From: Pseudomonadota bacterium
GTDB lineage: Bacteria > Pseudomonadota > Gammaproteobacteria > JAKAQQ01
Direction: 5' to 3'
Assembly: GCA_021852325.1 (NCBI GenBank)
Contig: JAJZNM010000015.1
Span: forward strand, 1 to 5,833
DNA length: 5,833 bases
Shown here: piece by piece, positions 1 to 5,833 of the stretch
How positions within the stretch are numbered: the first letter of the stretch is position 1
How the letters are laid out: every line of letters starts with the position of its first letter
Notes under the pieces: generated by a model
Told to the model about the DNA's origin: nothing
What the model saw: the letters and a program-made list of their open reading frames with translations, nothing else
Databases searched by the model: none
Program-made: the position numbers and the translations under genes

Positions 1-119
1 ACATCCAGGTGAGCCGGCTGCGGCACCGGCTGCGCGATGACGGCCGCGAACCGACCCTGATCCGCACCATTCGCGGAGAGGGGTATCTCTTCGCCCTTCC
101 GGTCGAGATCACCGCATGA
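1..119 (+). CDS. OmpR-family response regulator, C-terminal end (partial)
   Basis: This is the last 38 complete codons of a winged-helix response regulator, cut by the left window edge and read in the frame starting at position 3. The visible protein contains QVSRLRHRL followed by TLIRTIRGEGYLF. This is the recognition-helix end and the beta-hairpin wing of the OmpR/PhoB-type DNA-binding domain, where family members carry a similar SRLR...(I/V)xTxxGxGYxF pattern. The receiver domain with the phosphorylated aspartate lies outside the window. The stop TGA at 117-119 overlaps the ATG of the downstream kinase gene, so the two are almost certainly a cognate pair, co-transcribed and translationally coupled. 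The protein should bind DNA as a phosphorylation-dependent transcription factor in the cytoplasm. Its targets cannot be read from this fragment. The family call is firm; identity with OmpR itself is not established. Confidence 0.9.
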   Translation, partial: IQVSRLRHRLRDDGREPTLIRTIRGEGYLFALPVEITA

Positions 120-1477
120 TGCGGTTGCTGCCCCAATCCCTCTTCGGGCGCCTAACCCTGATCCTCCTGATCGGTCTCACGGTCGCGCAGATCGTCGCGG
201 CCAGCCTGAGCTTCTACGAACGCGACCAGGCGCTCGTCTATTTCTCCGACCGGCAGCTCGCGGAACACGATGCCGATCTCGTCAATCTGCTCGATCACCT
301 GCCGATCGGGGAGCGTGCCCGGGTGGCCGCGATCCGCACCTCGCCGAGAGTCCGCGTCACGCTCTTCGCCCATCGTCCGGCCACTCCCAATGACGCGCGG
401 CCCCAAGACCACCGGGCACTCCGCTTCCTCGAGATCCTGAAAACCATTCTCCCCCACCACGCGATCAAGGGCTATCTCCTGCGGGATCCGGTCCCCCACC
501 CCAATGGTCTTTTGCCTTTCGATTACGGCTATCGGACCCGCAGCGTGTTCGACATTCGCCTGAGATCCGGTGGCTGGGTCCGCTTCAACTACCTGAGACC
601 GCTCGGGATCACGGAGTGGCCCTATCCCCTGATCGCCTACCTCGGGGTTTTGGCACTGGCCATCCTGATCCTCGTGCTCTGGGCGGTCCGGCTCGCGACC
701 CGGCCCCTTTCGGCGCTCGCCAATGCCGCCGAGGATCTCGGACACAACATCCAGCGTGAAGCCCTGCCGGAAAAAGGCCCGATCGAGGTCCGGCGGGCGG
801 CCCGCGCATTCAATGACATGCAGGAGCGGCTCAAGCAGTTCCTGGACGACCGGACCCGGTTGCTCACGGCCATTTCACATGACCTGCGGACACCGATCAC
901 CCGCATGCGCCTGAGGAGTGAACTTCTGGATGATCCCGCACTCCGGGAAAAGTTTGTCCGTGACCTCGACGAGATGGCGGCCATGACCGGGGAAACGCTC
1001 GATTTCCTGAGGGGACTCGATTCAGGAGAATCGGTCCAGCCGATCGATCTCATGGCCCTGCTCGAGACGATCGAGGCCGATCTCGTCGAACAGGGCCAGT
1101 CCGTCTCAATCGACGGATCCCACACCCGCCCGATCCTCGGCCGCCCTTCACTGATCCGGCGGCTTTGCGAAAACCTCATCCAGAACGCGCTCCGGTACGG
1201 ACAACGCGCGGAGATCCGGGTGCGCTCGAATGGTCCTGAAGTCGAAATCGTGATCCGGGACCACGGCCCCGGCATCCCGATCGACCGGCTCGAGAAGGTC
1301 TTCGAGCCCTATTACCGGCTCGACCCTTCACGCAGCCGGGAGCGCGGGGGCACCGGTCTCGGGCTCAGCATCGCACGGAACATTGCGGAGATCCACGGTG
1401 GCCACCTCTATCTCCGCAATCATCCGGAGAAGGGACTCGAAGCCGTGGTGACCCTCCCCACGAACGGTGACCATTAG
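116..1477 (+). CDS. Membrane sensor histidine kinase, EnvZ-like (HAMP-HisKA-HATPase)
   Basis: A complete 453-residue sensor kinase that should autophosphorylate and pass phosphate to the response regulator encoded just upstream. Domains in order: a short basic N-terminus and membrane helix 1 (about residues 10-31); a periplasmic sensor region (about 34-166); membrane helix 2 (about 168-190); a HAMP linker with the conserved proline in RPLSAL (P197); a HisKA domain with ISHDLRTP, phospho-acceptor His255; then the ATPase domain. The ATPase shows the N box ENLIQN (352-357), the G1 box DHGPG (382-386), an F box around FEPYYRLD and the G2 box GGTGLGL (411-417). All catalytic motifs look intact. 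The first ATG (116) overlaps the regulator's stop as ATGA; a second ATG at 119 is an equally possible start. No strong Shine-Dalgarno sequence sits close by, which suggests translational coupling. The H-box region resembles EnvZ, but the periplasmic domain is not one I recognise, so the signal is unknown. GATC sites are unusually dense here (about 29). Confidence 0.95.
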   Translation: MMRLLPQSLFGRLTLILLIGLTVAQIVAASLSFYERDQALVYFSDRQLAEHDADLVNLLDHLPIGERARVAAIRTSPRVRVTLFAHRPATPNDARPQDHRALRFLEILKTILPHHAIKGYLLRDPVPHPNGLLPFDYGYRTRSVFDIRLRSGGWVRFNYLRPLGITEWPYPLIAYLGVLALAILILVLWAVRLATRPLSALANAAEDLGHNIQREALPEKGPIEVRRAARAFNDMQERLKQFLDDRTRLLTAISHDLRTPITRMRLRSELLDDPALREKFVRDLDEMAAMTGETLDFLRGLDSGESVQPIDLMALLETIEADLVEQGQSVSIDGSHTRPILGRPSLIRRLCENLIQNALRYGQRAEIRVRSNGPEVEIVIRDHGPGIPIDRLEKVFEPYYRLDPSRSRERGGTGLGLSIARNIAEIHGGHLYLRNHPEKGLEAVVTLPTNGDH

Positions 1478-1544
1478 CATCCGAGGGGATCCCGAAAGAC
1501 CCCGCGACCGGGTTACGGTCATGGATCAGGGGCGTTGAGGGCAG

Positions 1545-1550
1545 TACAAT
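1545..1550 (+). promoter_or_regulatory. Possible -10 element ahead of the sirB2 gene
   Basis: The 134-bp gap between the kinase and the SirB2 gene contains TACAAT, five of six matches to the sigma-70 -10 consensus, in otherwise GC-rich DNA. A start about 7 bases downstream would give a leader of roughly 55 bases. The matching -35 position (about 1522-1527, TGGATC) is poor, so the call is weak. The gap also holds a short GACCG/CGGTC inverted repeat around 1505-1519. I see no hairpin followed by a T-run, so read-through from the kinase gene is equally possible. Confidence 0.3.
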
Positions 1551-1611
1551 TGCGAGCGAGTCCTCCAGCCTGCACCGGATACGGCCCCGGCGCCTACCCC
1601 CGGATACCGAG

Positions 1612-1998
1612 ATGAACCCTTTCGATGTTCTCCTGGCGAGCCATGTCCTCATGGCCACCTTGAGCGTCTGCCTCCTGGTTTTCCGGGGCAGCCGGCGCCT
1701 CATCCAACATCCCCTGCCCGACCCGCGCTGGCTCCGGATCACACCACACGTGGTCGACACGCTGCTCCTTCTGACCGGCATCTCGCTCGCCTGGATCCTC
1801 GGACTCGATCCCCGGGTCGTGAGCTGGCTCGGCGTGAAGCTCCTCCTCATCGTGGTTTACATCGTCCTTGGTCTTTTGGCTTTCCGGCTTCCGGGTCCAC
1901 GCGGGCTCCGGATCGGCGCATTCATCCTGGCCCTCCTCGTTTTTGCCGACATTGTGGCCATCGCCATCACCCGCTCCCCATGGGGTTTTTGGGCATAG
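1612..1998 (+). CDS. sirB2: SirB2-family inner-membrane protein
   Basis: A 128-residue, very hydrophobic protein matching the SirB family in length and pattern. Four membrane helices are predicted by eye at about residues 5-25, 46-66, 70-91 and 98-120. Recognisable family features are the His in the first helix (H11), the RITPHVVDTLLLLTG stretch with H46 at the start of helix 2, KLLLIVVYIVLG in helix 3, and the ending IAITRSP. SirB was named in Salmonella as an up-regulator of invasion gene expression, but a biochemical role is not established, and here it should be read only as a conserved small membrane protein. ATG 1612 is the first start that fits the family; the Shine-Dalgarno sequence is weak. 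The gene faces murU, and their last 32 bases overlap on opposite strands. No neighbour in this window explains its job. Confidence 0.88.
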   Translation: MNPFDVLLASHVLMATLSVCLLVFRGSRRLIQHPLPDPRWLRITPHVVDTLLLLTGISLAWILGLDPRVVSWLGVKLLLIVVYIVLGLLAFRLPGPRGLRIGAFILALLVFADIVAIAITRSPWGFWA

Positions 1999-2656
1999 GG
2001 AACGTTTCATGCGCAAGGCGCCAGCCCTCGGGTGTCCCGACATCCTGCCAGAGGCCCGGATGGAGCACTCCGCCCAAAAGACCGGCCTCCGCCCACAGCC
2101 TGAGACAAGGCCCCAGGGGAAGAGGCGTCTCCGGTGGCAGCTCCTCAAACAGGTGCGCCGCATAGAGACCAATGCCCGCAAAGGTGAAGCGGGGCGTGCC
2201 CGAAACCCGGACCCGGCCCCCGGCGAGCGCGAAATCCCCACCGGCGTGATGCGGCGGATTGGGCACGAGCACAATCCGCGCTGCCTCACCCGCCTCGAGT
2301 GCAAAGGGCGCATAGGAAAAATCGGTCACGAGATCCGCATTCACGACCCAGAAGGGTCCGGGACGCAAGAAATCGAGTGCCCGCCGGACGCCACCCGCGG
2401 TTTCAAGCGGAGTCGGGCCTTCATCCGAGTATTGGACCCGGACGCCATAGCGCGCTCCTGACCCGATCGCCTCCCGGATCATCCCGCCCCGGTAGGAAAG
2501 GTTGATCACGAGATCCTGGATGCCGGCCCGTGCGAGCGCGCGGATCTGCCGGGCAAGCAGGGTTTCCCCTCCCAGGACGAGGAGGGGTTTCGGCACCTGA
2601 TCGGTGAGCGGGGCGAGGCGCAGACCCCGGCCCGCCGCGAGGATCAGGGCCTTCAC
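1967..2656 (-). CDS. murU: N-acetylmuramate alpha-1-phosphate uridylyltransferase MurU
   Basis: A 229-residue cytoplasmic nucleotidyltransferase that should convert MurNAc alpha-1-phosphate and UTP to UDP-MurNAc, the last step of the recycling route that bypasses MurA/MurB. It is a single nucleotidyltransferase domain: the N-terminal nucleotide-binding loop LAAGRGLR (6-13) followed by PLT and PKP (22-24, Lys23), LETAGG (84-89), VNADLVTD (105-112, likely metal ligand D108), PNPPHH (132-137), GDF, and the C-terminal WQDVGT (203-208, D205). This order and length match the Pseudomonas MurU type rather than longer glucose-1-phosphate uridylyl- or thymidylyltransferases. I chose the GTG at 2656 because it places VKALILAAG at the N-terminus as in the family and overlaps the amgK stop as GTGA. 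An ATG at 2713 in the same frame would add 19 uncharacteristic Gly/Pro/Arg-rich residues lying inside amgK. A related sugar-1-phosphate specificity cannot be excluded from sequence alone, but the amgK partner argues for MurU. Confidence 0.93.
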   Translation of the reverse strand: MKALILAAGRGLRLAPLTDQVPKPLLVLGGETLLARQIRALARAGIQDLVINLSYRGGMIREAIGSGARYGVRVQYSDEGPTPLETAGGVRRALDFLRPGPFWVVNADLVTDFSYAPFALEAGEAARIVLVPNPPHHAGGDFALAGGRVRVSGTPRFTFAGIGLYAAHLFEELPPETPLPLGPCLRLWAEAGLLGGVLHPGLWQDVGTPEGWRLAHETFPMPKNPMGSG

Positions 2657-3657
2657 CGGTCCGCCCCGCTGCGGGCCTCGTGCGTGGCCGGGAGGACCTG
2701 CCCCTCGATCCACGCTCCCAAGGCCCGGAGTTCCGGGTAGGATTCCGCAACCCGGACCACGTAACCCAGCGTGCGCGGGATCTCCGGAAGATAGCCGGGC
2801 TTGCCATCCCGGTGCCAGAGACGGGCAAAGATGCCTGAAGCCTTGAGATGGCGCTGGATGCCCATCCAGTCAAAATCGGCGGACCAGTGTTCAACTGGGG
2901 GAACCGGTACGCCCCGCTCCCGGGCCCGGGCATGATATTCCCCCAGCCAGCGCACGAGATCCGGCTCGGGCCAGTCGATATAGCAGTCCCGCAACAGGGA
3001 GACGGCGTCATAGCTCACCGGACCGTAGAGGGCATCCTGGAAATCGATGACGCCGGGACTCCGCTCGGGCGTGACCAGGAGATTGCGGGAATGATAATCC
3101 CGGTGTACGAACACCCGGGGCTGCGTCAAGGCGCGGCCGGCCAGTGTTTCCATCGCGCTCTCGAACCTCCGGCGGATCCCCGCATCCACCTCAAGGCCGA
3201 GATGCCGCTCGACGAGCCAAGTCCAGAAAAGCTCCATTTCATCAATGAGCCGCGCGTGGTCGTAACCGGGCCAGTCTCCGGGCACATCGACCTTCTGGAT
3301 GCGGACGAGTGTTTCCCAGGCCTGTTCGAAGAGCCGATCCGGGGAGGCGCCCTTGACGCGCGCCGTCTCATAGGTCTCCGATCCGAGATCCTCCATGACC
3401 ACGAATCCGAGACCGGGCTCCGCGTGGACCAGCCTCGGGACATGGATCCCACCCAACTCGAGCATCGCCCGCACCCGGAGCCAGGATCCCAAAGGTTCCA
3501 ACGCGGGCGGAGCATCCATGACGATGAGGGTCCGATCCCGATATATAATGCGGAAATAGCGGCGAAACGAAGCATCTTCCGATGCCGGAACGATGGCCTC
3601 GAACCGTCCGACCCGATCGGTGACCCATTGCCTCAACTCCGTCAGACGATCCAGCAC
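2653..3657 (-). CDS. amgK: N-acetylmuramate/N-acetylglucosamine anomeric kinase AmgK
   Basis: A 334-residue aminoglycoside-phosphotransferase-fold kinase that phosphorylates the anomeric hydroxyl of MurNAc and GlcNAc with ATP, giving the alpha-1-phosphate used by MurU. The N-lobe shows SEDASFRRYFRI (26-37) and LIVMDAPP (44-51), a signature of AmgK-type proteins, then the hinge-like VMEDLG (87-92). The C-lobe carries the catalytic loop HRDYHSRN (185-192; D187 base, N192) and the metal-binding IDFQD (204-208; D205). The length is close to that of characterised AmgK proteins. The start is GTG at 3657, preceded by GAGG about five bases upstream; no better in-frame start fits. The TGA stop overlaps the murU GTG, so the two are translationally coupled. 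A possible promoter lies at 3685-3690, and lptD diverges 65 bp away. An oddity is the ATA codon at Ile38, the only one I found among these genes; it sits inside a TATAAT on the other strand. Confidence 0.93.
   Translation of the reverse strand: MLDRLTELRQWVTDRVGRFEAIVPASEDASFRRYFRIIYRDRTLIVMDAPPALEPLGSWLRVRAMLELGGIHVPRLVHAEPGLGFVVMEDLGSETYETARVKGASPDRLFEQAWETLVRIQKVDVPGDWPGYDHARLIDEMELFWTWLVERHLGLEVDAGIRRRFESAMETLAGRALTQPRVFVHRDYHSRNLLVTPERSPGVIDFQDALYGPVSYDAVSLLRDCYIDWPEPDLVRWLGEYHARARERGVPVPPVEHWSADFDWMGIQRHLKASGIFARLWHRDGKPGYLPEIPRTLGYVVRVAESYPELRALGAWIEGQVLPATHEARSGADR
3544..3549 (+). promoter_or_regulatory. Perfect TATAAT -10-like hexamer inside amgK, facing lptD
   Basis: TATAAT is a six-of-six match to the sigma-70 -10 element, inside an unusual AT run (3540-3549) within very GC-rich DNA. 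It is oriented toward lptD and lies antisense within amgK codons 37-38. A start near 3556 would give lptD a leader of about 167 bases. Against it, no TTGACA-like hexamer sits at a 15-19 base spacing and there is no extended -10 TG. The nearest candidate, ATGACG at 3518-3523, has a 20-base spacer. It is a candidate only. Confidence 0.35.
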
Positions 3658-3684
3658 ATCACCCTCGGATACGGCGGGCGCTCC

Positions 3685-3690
3685 ATCATA
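3685..3690 (-). promoter_or_regulatory. Possible -10 element for the amgK-murU operon
   Basis: Read on the minus strand this is TATGAT, five of six matches to TATAAT, in the 65-bp region between the divergent amgK and lptD starts. Transcription would begin near 3678, giving a leader of about 20 bases that still contains the GAGG ribosome site ahead of the amgK GTG. No clear -35 hexamer is visible at the proper spacing (the region there is C/G-rich), so an activator or a different upstream element would be needed. Confidence 0.35.
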
Positions 3691-3708
3691 GCGGAAATGC
3701 CGCGCGGC

Positions 3709-3714
3709 GAGGGG
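3709..3714 (+). promoter_or_regulatory. Ribosome binding site supporting the lptD GTG start
   Basis: GAGGGG lies eight bases before the GTG at 3723 and is a good Shine-Dalgarno match. It decides the start of lptD: the only downstream ATG in frame near the N-terminus (3813) would remove almost the whole signal peptide, leaving just MPGLASA before the cleavage site. Confidence 0.6.
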
Positions 3715-3722
3715 CGCGCGGT

Positions 3723-5833
3723 GTGATCGGCGGACTCGATCCCAAAGCCACAGGCAGACACCCGGTCCGTCGCGGTCGATGGACCCAAGGCTTCCTCACC
3801 CTCGCCCTCCTCATGCCGGGACTCGCATCGGCCCAGTACCTTTTCCGGTCCTGTCCGCCCCTCCCGGCCGCGGAGCTGCCGAGGCACCCCGTCCCGGGAC
3901 TGATCGTCGCCGAAGCGCGGCATGCCACCCTGCTCCAGAAGGGGGTCTCCCGACTCTTGGGTGAGGTCACGCTCACCGAGGGGGATCGCCGACTCTGGGT
4001 CGATCATGCACTGTACGACCGCGCGACCGGACTCGTGACCGGAGAGGGGCATCTGCGCTTTGCCGAACCCGGGTTCGATCTCCTCGGGAGCCACGGAACC
4101 TACAACTTCAGGACCCGCAGCGGGGTGTTTTTCAATACCCGGTTCGAGATTCCTAAACGGCACGGTCGCGGCACCGCTGCCCGGATCCAGGCGGTGGGTT
4201 CGCGACTGGCCCGCATCCGCGCCCTGCGCTATACGACCTGTCCGGTCGGACAGACCGACTGGGTGCTCCATGCGAGCCACGCCAGCCTGTACCCGGAATC
4301 CGATGTCGGAGTCGCCCACGATGTCTGGATCGATTTCTACGGCGTTCCCTTTTTCTGGACCCCTTATCTGACCTTCCCCCTGAGCAGCCGCCGCAAATCC
4401 GGGTTTCTGGCCCCCTCGATCGGCGACAACAGCCTGAACGGGCTCGACCTGTCGATCCCCTACTACTGGAACATCGCACCCAACATGGACCTCACGCTCA
4501 CTCCGCGCCTGCTGAGCTACCGGGGCGTCTTGACCGGGCTCGAGTTCCGTTACCTCACCGAATCGAGCCGGGGCGAATTGGAAGGCCACTACCTGCCCCA
4601 CGACCGGGTCACGGACAGCCGCCGTGCCCAGTTGAACTATATCGACCAAACCACCCTGTCCGCCCACACGAGCCTCAATGCGAACATCAACTACGTGAGC
4701 GATCCGAGCTATTTCCAGGATTTCGGAACGAGCCTCATCGAGGTGGCGCAGCCCTACCAGTACCGGACACTCTCCCTGACCTACGCCGAGCCCGACTGGA
4801 ACCTGACGAGCCTCGTCCAGGACATCCAGACGGTCGACCCCACGATCCCTGAGGCCGACCGTCCCTATGCGAGCCTGCCCGACATCCTGTTCGACGGTCG
4901 TTGGCTGACCAGCCCGACCGGACTCGATTTCCACATGCGTGGGGAGTTTGTCCGCTATCAGGCAGCCGGCAAGCTGACCGGCAACCGCCTCGATCTCGAG
5001 CCGCGGCTGAGTTATGAAATCGGAGATTCCACGGCTTCACTCACGCCCCGCATCGGCCTCAGTGAAACCCATTACCTCCTCAGTGCACCCCTCGCGCCCG
5101 GGGACCCGACGACCCTCAACCGGTTCGCCCCGATTGCGAGCCTCAATGGTGAACTCCATTTCGAACGGTCGATCGATGGCGGACGGATGCTTCAGACGCT
5201 CGTGCCCCGGTTGTTCTATCTCTACATCCCCTATCGCAACCAGAACGACATCCCGGTTTTCGACACCACCCTGCCGCCCTTCAGTGTCCAGCAGCTCTTC
5301 ACCACAAACCGCTTCCTCGGAATCGACCGCCTGGGGGATGCGAACCAGCTCACCGCCGCTGTGAGTACATCCTTCCTCGAAAGCGCCACGGGCACGGAAC
5401 TCGCCTCGTTCACGGCCGGCGAAATCTTCTACTTCTCAAATGAGCAGGTCACGTTGCCGGGCGAGGCGCCGATCACCCAGGCCCGCTCGAACTATGTCGC
5501 GGCCGGATCCATCGATGTCGCCAGCCGGTGGCGGGCGGAGGCCGGGGCCGAGTGGGATCCCTACCTCAAGCAGTGGGATGAGGGAACCCTCGAGCTCGAA
5601 TACCGGCCATCTGCCAACCGCGTCGTCGACCTGGCCTACCGCTACGACCAGGGCTTCCTGAACCAGGCGGAAATCGCCTTCGTCTGGCCGGTCGCAGGCG
5701 GGTTCAGCGCGGTCGGCAGCTGGGATTATTCGGTGCTCGACCGGGCCACACTCGAAACCTTTGCCGGAATCCAGTACGATACCTGTTGCTGGATCTTCCG
5801 GCTGATCGCCCGGCGCTTCGTGACGCCCGGAGC
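3723..5833 (+). CDS. lptD: LPS-assembly outer-membrane protein LptD (3' end missing)
   Basis: An open frame of 703 complete codons that runs off the window end. LptD is the outer-membrane barrel which, with the lipoprotein LptE, receives LPS from the periplasmic LptA bridge and places it in the outer leaflet. From the GTG at 3723 the product begins with a basic region (RRGR), a hydrophobic segment (FLTLALLMPG) and a probable cleavage site after ASA (residue 37). Next come an OstA/LptA-like periplasmic domain (about 60-165) and the barrel (from about 200). The family landmarks RRKSGFLAP (from 223) and PYYWNIAPN (246-254) mark the barrel's start, and YDTCCWIFRL lies near its end. The only cysteines I find are C44, C173, C688 and C689, matching the four of E. 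coli LptD (C31, C173, C724, C725), whose paired disulfides are needed for function. By comparison with E. coli LptD (784 residues), some 50-60 residues are missing past the edge. In related genomes surA commonly follows. Confidence 0.95.
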   Translation, partial: MIGGLDPKATGRHPVRRGRWTQGFLTLALLMPGLASAQYLFRSCPPLPAAELPRHPVPGLIVAEARHATLLQKGVSRLLGEVTLTEGDRRLWVDHALYDRATGLVTGEGHLRFAEPGFDLLGSHGTYNFRTRSGVFFNTRFEIPKRHGRGTAARIQAVGSRLARIRALRYTTCPVGQTDWVLHASHASLYPESDVGVAHDVWIDFYGVPFFWTPYLTFPLSSRRKSGFLAPSIGDNSLNGLDLSIPYYWNIAPNMDLTLTPRLLSYRGVLTGLEFRYLTESSRGELEGHYLPHDRVTDSRRAQLNYIDQTTLSAHTSLNANINYVSDPSYFQDFGTSLIEVAQPYQYRTLSLTYAEPDWNLTSLVQDIQTVDPTIPEADRPYASLPDILFDGRWLTSPTGLDFHMRGEFVRYQAAGKLTGNRLDLEPRLSYEIGDSTASLTPRIGLSETHYLLSAPLAPGDPTTLNRFAPIASLNGELHFERSIDGGRMLQTLVPRLFYLYIPYRNQNDIPVFDTTLPPFSVQQLFTTNRFLGIDRLGDANQLTAAVSTSFLESATGTELASFTAGEIFYFSNEQVTLPGEAPITQARSNYVAAGSIDVASRWRAEAGAEWDPYLKQWDEGTLELEYRPSANRVVDLAYRYDQGFLNQAEIAFVWPVAGGFSAVGSWDYSVLDRATLETFAGIQYDTCCWIFRLIARRFVTPG

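Noticed and set aside
152..1275. Two overlapping minus-strand open frames (152-745 and 637-1275) in the kinase gene
   Set aside because: Both are shadows of the histidine kinase, whose motifs are complete. Their products are low-complexity Arg/Ser/Gly-rich.
1484..1519. GGGATCCC palindrome, GGGG/CCCC pairing and GACCG/CGGTC repeat after the kinase stop as a terminator
   Set aside because: The stems are only 4-5 base pairs with mismatched extensions and there is no following T-run, so an intrinsic terminator is not supported.
1534..1539. TTGAGG as the -35 partner of TACAAT at 1545
   Set aside because: The gap between the two hexamers is only five bases, far below the 15-19 required.
1594..2313. 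239-codon minus-strand open frame spanning sirB2 and part of murU
   Set aside because: It overlaps two recognisable genes in other frames and its product is compositionally odd, with no known motif.
2848..3726. 292-codon open frame on the plus strand across amgK
   Set aside because: It is antisense to AmgK, which carries intact kinase motifs. The frame's product resembles no family I know and only mirrors amgK codon usage.
3642..4934. Long 430-codon open frame on the minus strand across lptD
   Set aside because: It is antisense to a clear LptD, has a Gly/Arg/Val-rich composition with no recognisable domain, and starts and ends without a sensible gene context. Long antisense frames are expected in GC-rich DNA.
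1..5833. CRISPR array, insertion sequence, tRNA, phage or toxin-antitoxin genes
   Set aside because: No regularly spaced repeats, terminal inverted repeats, transposase motifs or cloverleaf-like sequence were seen. All long segments are explained by ordinary chromosomal genes.

Overview
The window is about 5.8 kb of GC-rich, densely coding bacterial chromosome. It looks like a gammaproteobacterium. The strongest clue is the divergent arrangement of amgK-murU (cell-wall sugar recycling) and lptD (outer-membrane LPS assembly), an arrangement known from pseudomonads and related gammaproteobacteria. A SirB2-family gene and an OmpR/EnvZ-style two-component pair fit the same group. I cannot assign a genus. 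No mobile element, CRISPR array, tRNA or rRNA was found, and no stretch over 300 bases lacks a gene.

Layout from left to right. (1) Positions 1-119 hold the 3' end of an OmpR-family response regulator, coupled by an ATGA overlap to a complete membrane sensor histidine kinase (116-1477). (2) A 134-bp gap with a possible promoter leads to a small four-helix membrane protein of the SirB2 family (1612-1998, +). (3) On the minus strand lies a tight two-gene operon read right to left: amgK (3657-2653), then murU (2656-1967). The two overlap by GTGA, and the murU 3' end runs 32 bp into the sirB2 3' end. (4) A 65-bp divergent region separates amgK from lptD (3723 onward, +), which has a signal peptide, an OstA-like domain and most of the outer-membrane barrel. 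It is still open at the window end, so its C-terminus is missing.

How the genes work together: AmgK phosphorylates recovered MurNAc (and GlcNAc) at the anomeric position. MurU then makes UDP-MurNAc, returning cell-wall sugar to peptidoglycan precursor synthesis without the MurA/MurB steps. LptD, with LptE, inserts LPS into the outer leaflet. The right half is therefore an envelope-building locus. The two-component pair probably senses an envelope or environmental signal, but nothing in the sequence ties it to the other genes.

I see no undescribed multi-gene system. The observations most worth following are: a perfect TATAAT in the lptD direction inside amgK, created at the only ATA codon I found among the genes here; a roughly fourfold excess of GATC, densest in the kinase gene; and the fully overlapping tail-to-tail junction of sirB2 and murU.
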